DNA of 9,115 bases from contig QENJ01000096.1 in assembly GCA_013374505.1 (NCBI GenBank), positions 1 to 9,115 of the forward strand. The letters run 5' to 3'. This stretch comes from Candidatus Methanophagaceae archaeon. Lineage in GTDB: Archaea; Halobacteriota; Syntropharchaeia; Alkanophagales; Methanospirareceae. The translations under genes and the position numbers were made by a program. Below are positions 1 to 6,492 of this stretch, piece by piece (positions within the stretch are counted from its first letter, which is position 1; every line of letters starts with the position of its first letter). Under the pieces are notes generated by a model, which made no database searches, had not been told where the DNA came from, and saw only the letters and a program-made list of their open reading frames with translations.

Positions 1-129
1 AGGAATTACCACACTCAATGCAAATAGGTAGAGAAGACCACGAGCAGGGCGTATAGCAGAGCGTATTGGGCTCCAGTTTACGCATCCGCCAAAATTGGCT
101 TTGCCAACTTCAGATACGCTCAGAACATT
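1..129. other. Left-edge region without a supported gene
   Basis: One short frame on the + strand is open from the window edge to a TAG at 54-56 and could be the last 17 residues of a protein lying to the left (ending MQIGREDHEQGV), but this is too short to trust. A second frame is open from 28 into the methyltransferase remnant. Positions 88-107 carry the arrangement GCCAA-TTGGC-GCCAA, in which the middle arm can pair with either flank. Read on the minus strand, the TTGGC/GCCAA hairpin is followed by TTTT, a weak terminator-like shape. No promoter or RNA gene is evident. Confidence 0.3.
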
Positions 130-402
130 GTGCAACAAGCCAAGCGGATTTCTAATTCTATGACTAATTTGAAACTCGCGCTCAAAGGAAACGAACGCGT
201 TTTCGATATAGGATGCGGAGATGGCAAAGTTACTGCGGAAATCGCTAAACAGTTGCCAAACGGTTCTGTGTTAGGCATTGACAAATCAGAAGAGATGATT
301 CTTTTCGCACAGGAGAACTTTCCTTCCAGAAAATACCATAATCTTAGCTTTGAGGTTCAGAATATCCGAGACGCAGAGGGGGTTTTGTTCATGTGCAAAT
401 GA
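130..402 (+). pseudogene. Remnant of a class I SAM-dependent methyltransferase (N-terminal part only)
   Basis: The 90-residue product carries the SAM-binding motif I, VFDIGCGDGK (residues 24-33), then a helix (VTAEIAKQLPNG) and the acidic residue that binds the SAM ribose in LGID (D51), followed by SEEMI. The order and wording match the trans-aconitate-methyltransferase-like class I family, whose members are usually around 250 residues. Everything after the second beta-alpha unit is missing: the family-like sequence fades after FEVQ and a TGA follows at 400-402. The N-terminal part is also poor: the GTG at 130 has no clear Shine-Dalgarno site, the frame is open upstream to 28, and an ATG at 160 is an alternative start. 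The fold cannot be complete, so I call it a decaying fragment. It is convergent with the membrane protein gene, with stops about 33 bases apart. It has no visible link to the surface-protein genes. Substrate unknown. Confidence 0.75.
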
Positions 403-435
403 TGAGGTTGGAAGTTGAGGCAGAGACTGAGAACA

Positions 436-879
436 TCACGGATTTAGCGGATTCATCAGGCTGAGAAACACCATGCTTATAATCATGCACACCGCTAACG
501 CGGAAACTATCATGTTACTTTCGGGTGCACCACCGTCCAGCGTAAGTATCACCCCGCCTGTGGTGGCAACGACAGCAAATGTAGCACATATAGCAAGGAA
601 TAAACCGTTAATAAGCGACTTCAAGCTATCTTTGCGTTTGGTCTTGCTTTTACCACGCGATTCGTAGAACACACTGAAAATAATGAAGAATATAGCGAAA
701 ATCAGCAGGATGAACGGTCCGGGAACGGGATTGATTCTTAAGCCTGTAAAAACTGTAGCAAAGAACATCAAGCCAAGTGCTATGAATAACATGAGAACTG
801 CAACTGCTGTGGCTAGAATTAGCGTTTTCAAGTACTTCTTATATTCTGTCATCCCTTTTATCTGCGCTAGCCAGTCCAT
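436..879 (-). CDS. Small four-helix integral membrane protein, function unknown
   Basis: I do not recognise the family. The 147-residue protein has a short N-terminal segment with lysines (MDWLAQIKGMTEYKKYLK), then four hydrophobic segments at roughly residues 19-44, 55-72, 89-113 and 122-142. The loop between helices 2 and 3 is strongly basic (RGKSKTKRK, about 75-83), so by the positive-inside rule it and both termini should be cytoplasmic. No catalytic or metal-binding motif is visible. The ATG at 879 has no Shine-Dalgarno sequence; either the message is nearly leaderless or the start is the in-frame ATG at 852, which would shorten the protein by nine residues without touching helix 1. It lies downstream of surface gene 1 in the same direction but beyond a strong terminator, so it is probably transcribed separately. 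Confidence 0.7.
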   Translation of the reverse strand: MDWLAQIKGMTEYKKYLKTLILATAVAVLMLFIALGLMFFATVFTGLRINPVPGPFILLIFAIFFIIFSVFYESRGKSKTKRKDSLKSLINGLFLAICATFAVVATTGGVILTLDGGAPESNMIVSALAVCMIISMVFLSLMNPLNP

Positions 880-892
880 AATCGTAGTTATA

Positions 893-907
893 CTAAAATA
901 ATTTGAA
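893..907 (-). promoter_or_regulatory. Possible TATA region for the membrane protein gene
   Basis: Minus-strand reading gives TTCAAATTATTTTAG, centred about 21 bases before the ATG at 879. The whole 88-base gap is AT-rich. A leaderless or very short-leader transcript would fit the lack of a Shine-Dalgarno site. The spacing is slightly short for an archaeal TATA box and AT-rich gaps produce such matches by chance. Confidence 0.25.
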
Positions 908-942
908 ACACCTTTCTTTTAAAAATACATAGTTCGTTAAGC

Positions 943-988
943 AAAAAAGGTAAAAAAAAATCCCCGCTTATTCCAACCTTATCGCGGG
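943..988 (-). terminator. Hairpin plus oligo-T terminator of surface gene 1
   Basis: On the minus strand a CCCGC arm (984-988) sits inside the last codons of surface gene 1. The TAA stop (970-968) lies in the 16-base loop, and the GCGGG arm follows at 963-967. Directly downstream come nine T (960-952), then TACC and six T (948-943). Oligo-T runs are the known intrinsic termination signal of archaeal RNA polymerase; the five-pair GC stem may or may not help. This marks the end of the surface-protein transcription unit. Confidence 0.7.
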
Positions 989-1363
989 AATCCAATCGTT
1001 GTAGGTATTGCCGTTAGCATCCGTGAATTCCGTGCAGGTGATTGTACCATTATCGGCTGTATGCGAATGTTTGTGTATTATCTGCGGATACGACCCTGTT
1101 CTTATGGTGTAGTTGTAAGTTTTACCTATTTCTAACGTGAACGGTGCATCAAACGTTATGTACTGGCAATCCGCGACCTGGTAACCGTTCCAACGTCCTT
1201 CGCCCAGCTTCGTGCCGTTCCGGTCATAGAATGCGGCATACTCGCTGTGGCCACCCGTGCCGGGACATGAATAAGTGTACATCTTTTGTATTGTGATCGT
1301 ATCTTCTTGCGCATTCGTTACACCGAGATAACTGCCTACCGCATCGTTATACAAATAAGTTTG
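968..1363 (-). other. C-terminal GGHSEY-type domain of surface protein 1
   Basis: Residues 950-1080 read as a compact domain: GSYLGV near the start, TITIQKMYTY, then CPGTGGHSEYA, RWNGY, FDAPFTLEIG, TYNYTIRTGSYPQIIH, NGTITCTEFTDANG and WIPAIRL. I recall the same wording from other surface proteins of methanogen-related archaea, from memory only. Surface protein 2 keeps just the first strand or two of this domain, which makes the domain boundary visible within the window. Confidence 0.6.
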
Positions 1364-4210
1364 TGCTGCCGTTTCCGCAATGACATTAACAATTCGTGCT
1401 GCTGTATATCCATATCCATCCATTGCTGTCACTACATAGCTACCCAACTGTGTACCTGTTGTATCGAATGTAGCATTGAACGTATTATCCTTAGCGATAG
1501 CCGCTTTAGGGACTATCATGTAGTAGGGTTTCGCTACTGTTACCCAGATAATAGCACCATCTTCTCTGCTTGTTTCGCCCGTTACTTCTAATGGCTCGCT
1601 GACGCTTACATCGGCTATCGGATCCAGGATTAGCGTCTCTTGTTTACCGACTGTTATGTAACTCACCCAGATTAGGTCGTCGCTTAATCCCACTATATTA
1701 TCGAATATCTCTAACATCTCGTACTGAGTCCTGCCGTTGAGCGTATAGCAGTCTAAAGCCTCCTCGATTGTAACGCCACCTCTGCAATTTCCTCTTCGTC
1801 TTGGTGCCGGTGTTGGTGTCGGCGGTGTCGGTGTTGGAGAAGCAACCGAATACTTGCTCTGAGCCGTACCCATCATTCCGCCACTATCACAACCATACAC
1901 GCCATCGCTGCCCGGACTGAGCACAACCACGAGATACCGTCCGTTGTCCACGTCATCGCCTACACTTATATTCTGAGAGTATGTACCTTCCGAGGCGGAT
2001 ACGCCTACTGATGCGTTATACAGCCCCTTCTCTTCTGTTTCTATATTCGAACCACCGTAACCTTTGGGTCCAACTATCAGAATATCCACGTACATTGTCC
2101 CTTTGGCCGTACCACTGACTGTAAACTCATCACCCAAATCCACTGAATCCGTTGATACCCCTGCAGTCAGCCAGGGTCTTACCATGAACACTTCTGTCGA
2201 ACCGTCATCTATTTCGTCAGGGCTTATGTCGCCCGTTTCCGCTCGGTCTATGAACGCACGCAGACTTACAGCACCCGGAATCTTGAATTCCGCGGGTGCA
2301 TCTGCCACTGTTGTATCTATCTCCACAGTAAACTCGCCATTCCCATCTATCACGATCTGATCCAGTTTTTGTACTATTTGGTCCGCCACGGCAATAGTCA
2401 CCGTGTCTCCGCACTTTGACGTGCCCCTTATCGTGAGCGTTTCGCCTATTATCACCATAGAAGGCACCTCGAACGTTACATTCTTCTCGATTACTGTTAT
2501 CTCAATGCCCTTTTCGTCTAACCGCGTAGCAGTTGGATAATCAGCACCATAATCAGTTGCCGTGATTGTGTACGTCCCGGTATCTGCGAAATGCACCGCG
2601 AATTTGATTGTACCCTTATCAGCCATTGCCTGCCAGACGCCATGACTGTTCTTTGCTGTTGTCTGACTATCGCAATCGCCAATATCCGCTGGTATTGAGA
2701 TCGTATCAGCAGGTGCTATATTAATAAGGTTACTGCTCGTGCCTGTGAAGTCGTATCTGTTGTATTCAAAGACCGTATGCGCAGTGTCTGCTGTTGTTAC
2801 GCTCACGTTGTGATCGGGTAATGCCGCTATTGTCAGGATTACGGTCTCGTTCTTACCCACCGTGACTTCAGAAGCCGAGACGTCAATGCCGCCTCCCACT
2901 TCGTTCAGCATGTATATAGTCGCAGTACCATCGGCTCTTTCGGTATCGCTGATGTCGCCTGTTCCTTTTGCACGGTCTATGAATGCTTTCAAGTTCGCAG
3001 CACCCGAAACTGTGAATGCCGCGGGTACGTCTGCTGCACTCGTGTCTATTGCTACTTCAAATTCGCCATTGTCGTCTATCACGAGATCGTTCAATTTTGC
3101 ACATACATAATCGCCCACTGCGATGTCCACGGTATCGCCTGTGTTTGCGGTGCCTCGAATCGTGACGTTTTCGCCTAGTTCTACGGAAACAGGCACGTCA
3201 AAAGTAACTTGTTTCTCGGTTACTGTTATGTCCACATTGTCATATGTAGCCAGATCACCCGTTTCTGACACTCTAATCGTATAAGCACCTGTATCATTGA
3301 ACTCAACAGCATAGTTCATCGTACCGTCATCGTCTATTATGCTAAAGAATTTACGTGTCGTTGCATTCGTCGGGTTGTCATCAATCCCCTTGGGGAAATA
3401 GGCATTCGGGCTCTGAGCCTCTACTTCCATTGTTATTCGTTTACCAGCTACACCCCTTACTGTAAGTTTCACAGTTTCCAGTTCTGGTACTTCTGTCGTA
3501 GCTGCAGTTATTGTCAACTCACTTTTCACTATATTCAGCTCTCTCTTTACGCTCTGGCCACTCAACCCACATGCGAAGTCGGGTTTATCTATTACTACCT
3601 GGAATGTGTAATGACCCACTTTTAAGCCTGTTGTGTCAAGAGCCGTAAAAGTTTTCAATGTACTCACAGTTATGTTTCTAAAAGCTACACCATTCTTTTC
3701 TGAAATCTGACCGTCTGGCCCTATTATCTCAAGGTCCACTCGGTCTAGATCAAACAGGTCTATCCCGCCAACATCCACATTAAGATCTGTGCCCACGGCA
3801 AGTGATGTCACATCTTTATCCTTCACTCTTAGCCTCAATGGCATATCTGGCTCTTCGTATGAAAGTGGTGCCTCCCACCCGTCTGGTCCACCGTTCACAT
3901 AGTAAGCTCCTGATGTTGGCCAGTTTATGTTATATAGGAAATAGCGGCCATTGTCCACCGTTGCTTCATACGTATTTGCTTGATCTCCTGACTCGTACCT
4001 GTATACTGTGGGTGGTGTCGTGTTGAATCCTACAAATTCTAGATCTTGCCCCATTAGCACTTTCTGTGAACCCCCAGGTCTAATAACGTTGTATTTAGTT
4101 CCGCCTTGCGCAGCACCTGCACTCCCGACCATCGCAACCATAACAGAAGCCACCACAAGCACCACCAGTGTAATACTCGCTATCGCTTTTCCACTCGTCT
4201 TTGTCTTCAT
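968..4210 (-). CDS. Large secreted S-layer-like surface protein 1 (tandem Ig-like modules)
   Basis: 1080 residues. A Sec signal peptide spans about residues 1-34 (KTKTSGK n-region, hydrophobic core, GSAGA-AQ cleavage area). Then come an N-terminal domain (about 35-135), an Ig-like module with DRVDLEIIGPDGQ (about 136-229), and two copies of a two-part unit: Y (230-331 and 443-573) followed by X (332-442 and 574-681). After these are a domain with VDILIVGPKG (682-790), a Pro-Thr linker (SPTPTPPTPTP, 791-801), a further Ig-like module with LDPIADVSVSEPLEVTGET (about 850-945), and a C-terminal domain (950-1080) with the signature CPGTGGHSEYA and ending NDWIPAIRL. Many NxT/S sequons fit a glycosylated exoprotein. 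The build resembles methanogen S-layer glycoproteins of the DUF3821-containing type, but I cannot confirm the family. No PGF-CTERM or transmembrane anchor is present. The ATG at 4210 is supported by the signal peptide and by GGTGGTGA 10 bases upstream. Likely co-transcribed with gene 2. Confidence 0.85.
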   Translation of the reverse strand: MKTKTSGKAIASITLVVLVVASVMVAMVGSAGAAQGGTKYNVIRPGGSQKVLMGQDLEFVGFNTTPPTVYRYESGDQANTYEATVDNGRYFLYNINWPTSGAYYVNGGPDGWEAPLSYEEPDMPLRLRVKDKDVTSLAVGTDLNVDVGGIDLFDLDRVDLEIIGPDGQISEKNGVAFRNITVSTLKTFTALDTTGLKVGHYTFQVVIDKPDFACGLSGQSVKRELNIVKSELTITAATTEVPELETVKLTVRGVAGKRITMEVEAQSPNAYFPKGIDDNPTNATTRKFFSIIDDDGTMNYAVEFNDTGAYTIRVSETGDLATYDNVDITVTEKQVTFDVPVSVELGENVTIRGTANTGDTVDIAVGDYVCAKLNDLVIDDNGEFEVAIDTSAADVPAAFTVSGAANLKAFIDRAKGTGDISDTERADGTATIYMLNEVGGGIDVSASEVTVGKNETVILTIAALPDHNVSVTTADTAHTVFEYNRYDFTGTSSNLINIAPADTISIPADIGDCDSQTTAKNSHGVWQAMADKGTIKFAVHFADTGTYTITATDYGADYPTATRLDEKGIEITVIEKNVTFEVPSMVIIGETLTIRGTSKCGDTVTIAVADQIVQKLDQIVIDGNGEFTVEIDTTVADAPAEFKIPGAVSLRAFIDRAETGDISPDEIDDGSTEVFMVRPWLTAGVSTDSVDLGDEFTVSGTAKGTMYVDILIVGPKGYGGSNIETEEKGLYNASVGVSASEGTYSQNISVGDDVDNGRYLVVVLSPGSDGVYGCDSGGMMGTAQSKYSVASPTPTPPTPTPAPRRRGNCRGGVTIEEALDCYTLNGRTQYEMLEIFDNIVGLSDDLIWVSYITVGKQETLILDPIADVSVSEPLEVTGETSREDGAIIWVTVAKPYYMIVPKAAIAKDNTFNATFDTTGTQLGSYVVTAMDGYGYTAARIVNVIAETAAQTYLYNDAVGSYLGVTNAQEDTITIQKMYTYSCPGTGGHSEYAAFYDRNGTKLGEGRWNGYQVADCQYITFDAPFTLEIGKTYNYTIRTGSYPQIIHKHSHTADNGTITCTEFTDANGNTYNDWIPAIRLE
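2168..2491 (-). repeat. Internal module X, second copy (surface gene 1)
   Basis: Encodes residues 574-681, from KNVTFEVP to FMVRPWL. It is a homologue of the module at 2885-3217. Shared positions include TIRGT, GDTV, IAV, KL, GEF, EIDT/AIDT, AFIDRA and GDIS. Similarity is visible at the DNA level as well. Confidence 0.8.
2885..3217 (-). repeat. Internal module X, first copy (surface gene 1)
   Basis: Encodes residues 332-442, from EKQVTFDVP to NEVGGGI. Together with the preceding Y module it makes a two-domain unit that occurs twice in gene 1 and once in gene 2. The tail of this copy has diverged (ATIYMLNE where the other copies have STEVFMVR). Confidence 0.8.
3221..4108 (-). repeat. Long direct repeat, copy in surface gene 1
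   Basis: Encodes mature residues 35-330. It aligns almost without gaps to 5376-6266 in gene 2. Stretches near 3655-3770 and 5810-5920 are nearly identical in DNA, so the similarity reflects recent duplication or gene conversion and not only protein-level conservation. The main gap is near residue 107, where gene 2 carries an extra segment including VVSENPIV. Confidence 0.85.
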
Positions 4211-4220
4211 TTTGGTTCGT

Positions 4221-4228
4221 TCACCACC
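4221..4228 (-). promoter_or_regulatory. Shine-Dalgarno site of surface gene 1, made from the stop region of gene 2
   Basis: Minus-strand reading is GGTGGTGA, 10 bases before the ATG at 4210. The same bases are the last two Trp codons and the TGA stop of gene 2 (…TGG TGG TGA). A ribosome finishing gene 2 is therefore placed exactly on the start site of gene 1, which points to translational coupling. Confidence 0.75.
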
Positions 4229-6386
4229 ATTGTCTTCTTTGTATCGTGATCGTCCCGTTATGCGTGCCCATTATGCTGGGATAACTACCCGTACCGGTAT
4301 CAAAAGACGTGGGTACCGCCCCTTCTGTGTAGATAAGTACCTTTGTCGTTGCAATATTTCCGGATCCATCTATTACTTGCACCGTATAAACGCCTGGTGG
4401 TGCACCCGTAGTATCGAACGTAGCATTGAACGTATTGTCCGAAACGAAAGCCGCTTGTGGCACTATCTCATAGTAACGTCCTTTTACTGTTAGCCAAATG
4501 ACTGACCCATCTTTCATGCTTGAATCGCCTGCTACTACTAACGAGTCGCCGGTAACCACATCCGCTATCGGATCCAGGGTTAGCGTCTCTTGCTCGCCTA
4601 CGGTCACGTAATCTACCCAGATCAGGTCGTCACTTAAAGCTATCATATCAGCGAGTATCTCCAGCATCTCGGTCTGTGTCCTGGTCTCTAAGGTATACTC
4701 ACCTAAGGCAGTATCAGGATCTCTTATGTCATTCGGGTTATACAGCCGCGGGTATCCATACATACCCCATACGCCATCGCTACCCGGACTGAGTACCATA
4801 ACGAGATACCTACCGTTGTCCACGTCATCACAAACGCTGATCTTCTTGTAGAAACTATTATCGCTAGTCCCAACGCCTGTTGATGTGTAATACATTTCAT
4901 TCCGGTCTGTTTCTATGTTTGAACCACTGAAACCTTTCGGTGCAACTATTAGCATATCTACCTGTTGTGACCCCGCTGCAGTACCTGTGATTGTGAAATC
5001 GTCATTTGGGTCTACGGTATCTGCGGATAGACTTCCAGTCAGCCAGCCTCTTACCATGAACACCTCCGTGGACCCATCGTCATTCTCACTAAGAGGTACC
5101 ATCTCAGGATAGCTGCAACACCTCGGCCTGTCAATATACGCCTTCAGAGTCACGATCCCCGGAATCTTGAATGCCGAAGGGGCATCTAATGCACTTGTAT
5201 CTATCTCCTCACGGAATTCACCATCTTCCTCTATTACGATCTGATCCAGTTTCTGGACTACTTCGTCTTCCACTGCCACTGTTACTGTATCACCCGTGTT
5301 TGCCGTACCTTTTATCGTGAATCGGTTGCCAATAGTAATTGTAGCTGGCAGGTCAAAGATAACTTCTCTGTCGGTAACACTGATTTCAACGGTGTCATAT
5401 GTAGCCAGATCGGCCGTTTCTGACACTCTAATCCTGTAATAACCGGTATCATTGAACTCAACTGCATAGTTCATCGTACCGTCATCGTCTATTATGCTAA
5501 AGAATTTACGTGTCGTTTCAGTCCGTGGGTTGTCATCAATCCCCCTGGGGAAATAGGCATTCGGGCTTGAAGTCTCTATTTCCATTGTTATGTTGTTACC
5601 GGCTACACCCGTTACGGTAAGACTCACGATTTCCAGCTCTGGTACTTCTGTCGTAGCTGCCGTTATTGTTAACTCACTTTTAATTATATTCAGCACTTTC
5701 TTTACGCTCTGGTCATTCAACCCACATGCGTAATCTGGTTTGGTTTTTACCTGGAATGTGTAATGACCCACTTTAAAGCCTGTTGTATCTAGAGCCGTAA
5801 AAGTTTTCAATGTACTCACTGTTATGTTTCTAAAAGATACACCATTCTTTTCTGAAATCTGACCGTCTGGCCCTATTATCTCGAGGTCCACTCTGTCTGC
5901 ATCAAACAGGTCTATCCCGCCAACATCCACGTGAAGGGGAGTACCCACGAAAAGTGATGTCACTTCGTTATCCATTACTTTTAGCCTCAGTGGCATATCT
6001 GGATCTTCGTATGAAAGTGGTGCCTCACATACGATTGGGTTTTCTGAAACAACATTCACATAATAAGCTCCTGTTGTTGGCCAGTTCACGTTATATAGGA
6101 AATAGCGGCCTCCGTCCACCGTCGCTTCATACGTATTTGCTTGATCTCCTGACTCGTACCTGTATACTGTGGGTGTCGTTGCGAATCCTACAAATTCTAG
6201 ATCCTGACCCAATAGCACTTTCTGTGATGATCCTGGTGTAATAACATTGTATTTAGTTCCGCCTTGCGCCGGTGCTTCAGCTGCACTCCCCGTCATCGCC
6301 GCCATAACAGAAGCAACAATAATCGCTGTCAGTGCAACGCCTGCTATCGCTCTCTTACTTTTGCCTTTTTCTTCTCTTTTATCCAT
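4221..6386 (-). CDS. Large secreted S-layer-like surface protein 2, C-terminally shortened paralogue
   Basis: 721 residues, homologous to surface protein 1 over nearly its whole length. Signal peptide about 1-38 (KREEKGKSKR n-region, hydrophobic core, cleavage near SAAEA). Then come the N-terminal domain and first Ig-like module (39-237), one Y module (238-337), one X module (338-449), the VDMLIVAPKG domain (450-566), and the module with LDPIADVVTGDSLVVAG (about 600-687). A tail SYPSIMGTHNGTITIQ then stops abruptly as RRQWW. Compared with protein 1 it lacks one Y-X unit, the Pro-Thr linker and the C-terminal GGHSEY domain. No membrane anchor is present; NxT/S sequons are common. I chose the ATG at 6386 because it gives a normal signal peptide aligned with that of protein 1 and has GGAGGT 12 bases upstream (6399-6404). 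A frame extension up to 6548 would add 54 unrelated residues and overlap the upstream gene. Probable structural cell-envelope protein. Confidence 0.85.
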   Translation of the reverse strand: MDKREEKGKSKRAIAGVALTAIIVASVMAAMTGSAAEAPAQGGTKYNVITPGSSQKVLLGQDLEFVGFATTPTVYRYESGDQANTYEATVDGGRYFLYNVNWPTTGAYYVNVVSENPIVCEAPLSYEDPDMPLRLKVMDNEVTSLFVGTPLHVDVGGIDLFDADRVDLEIIGPDGQISEKNGVSFRNITVSTLKTFTALDTTGFKVGHYTFQVKTKPDYACGLNDQSVKKVLNIIKSELTITAATTEVPELEIVSLTVTGVAGNNITMEIETSSPNAYFPRGIDDNPRTETTRKFFSIIDDDGTMNYAVEFNDTGYYRIRVSETADLATYDTVEISVTDREVIFDLPATITIGNRFTIKGTANTGDTVTVAVEDEVVQKLDQIVIEEDGEFREEIDTSALDAPSAFKIPGIVTLKAYIDRPRCCSYPEMVPLSENDDGSTEVFMVRGWLTGSLSADTVDPNDDFTITGTAAGSQQVDMLIVAPKGFSGSNIETDRNEMYYTSTGVGTSDNSFYKKISVCDDVDNGRYLVMVLSPGSDGVWGMYGYPRLYNPNDIRDPDTALGEYTLETRTQTEMLEILADMIALSDDLIWVDYVTVGEQETLTLDPIADVVTGDSLVVAGDSSMKDGSVIWLTVKGRYYEIVPQAAFVSDNTFNATFDTTGAPPGVYTVQVIDGSGNIATTKVLIYTEGAVPTSFDTGTGSYPSIMGTHNGTITIQRRQWW
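5376..6266 (-). repeat. Long direct repeat, copy in surface gene 2
   Basis: Encodes residues 41-337 of surface protein 2, the partner of 3221-4108. The separation of about 2.16 kb would let homologous recombination between the two copies delete or duplicate one whole surface gene. Confidence 0.85.
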
Positions 6387-6425
6387 TTTTGTGTTTTTAC
6401 CTCCGCATATATTTTCGTTTCGCAG

Positions 6426-6435
6426 CTTTTTATAG
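6426..6435 (-). promoter_or_regulatory. Possible TATA box before surface gene 2
   Basis: Minus-strand reading CTATAAAAAG, preceded by CGCAAA, in the 106-base gap between the PGF-CTERM gene and surface gene 2. A start about 26 bases downstream would fall near 6404, leaving a leader of roughly 18 bases that just includes the GGAGGT site. No oligo-T terminator separates the two genes, so readthrough from the upstream gene is also possible. Confidence 0.35.
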
Positions 6436-6492
6436 TTTGCGGTGGAAGAATAACCCGGTGCCTCCTGTGAGTTTTTTCTACTCTTTCCGTTT

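Noticed and set aside
1777..1840. Short tandem repeat giving the Pro-Thr linker as a possible phase-variable tract
   Set aside because: The repeat is imperfect at DNA level and length changes in steps of three bases would stay in frame; ordinary linker composition is a simpler reading.
4008..4493. + strand open frames across the surface genes, the longest 161 codons
   Set aside because: They lie antisense to well-supported coding sequence, have no domain features or start signals, and read as low-complexity shadows of the repeats.
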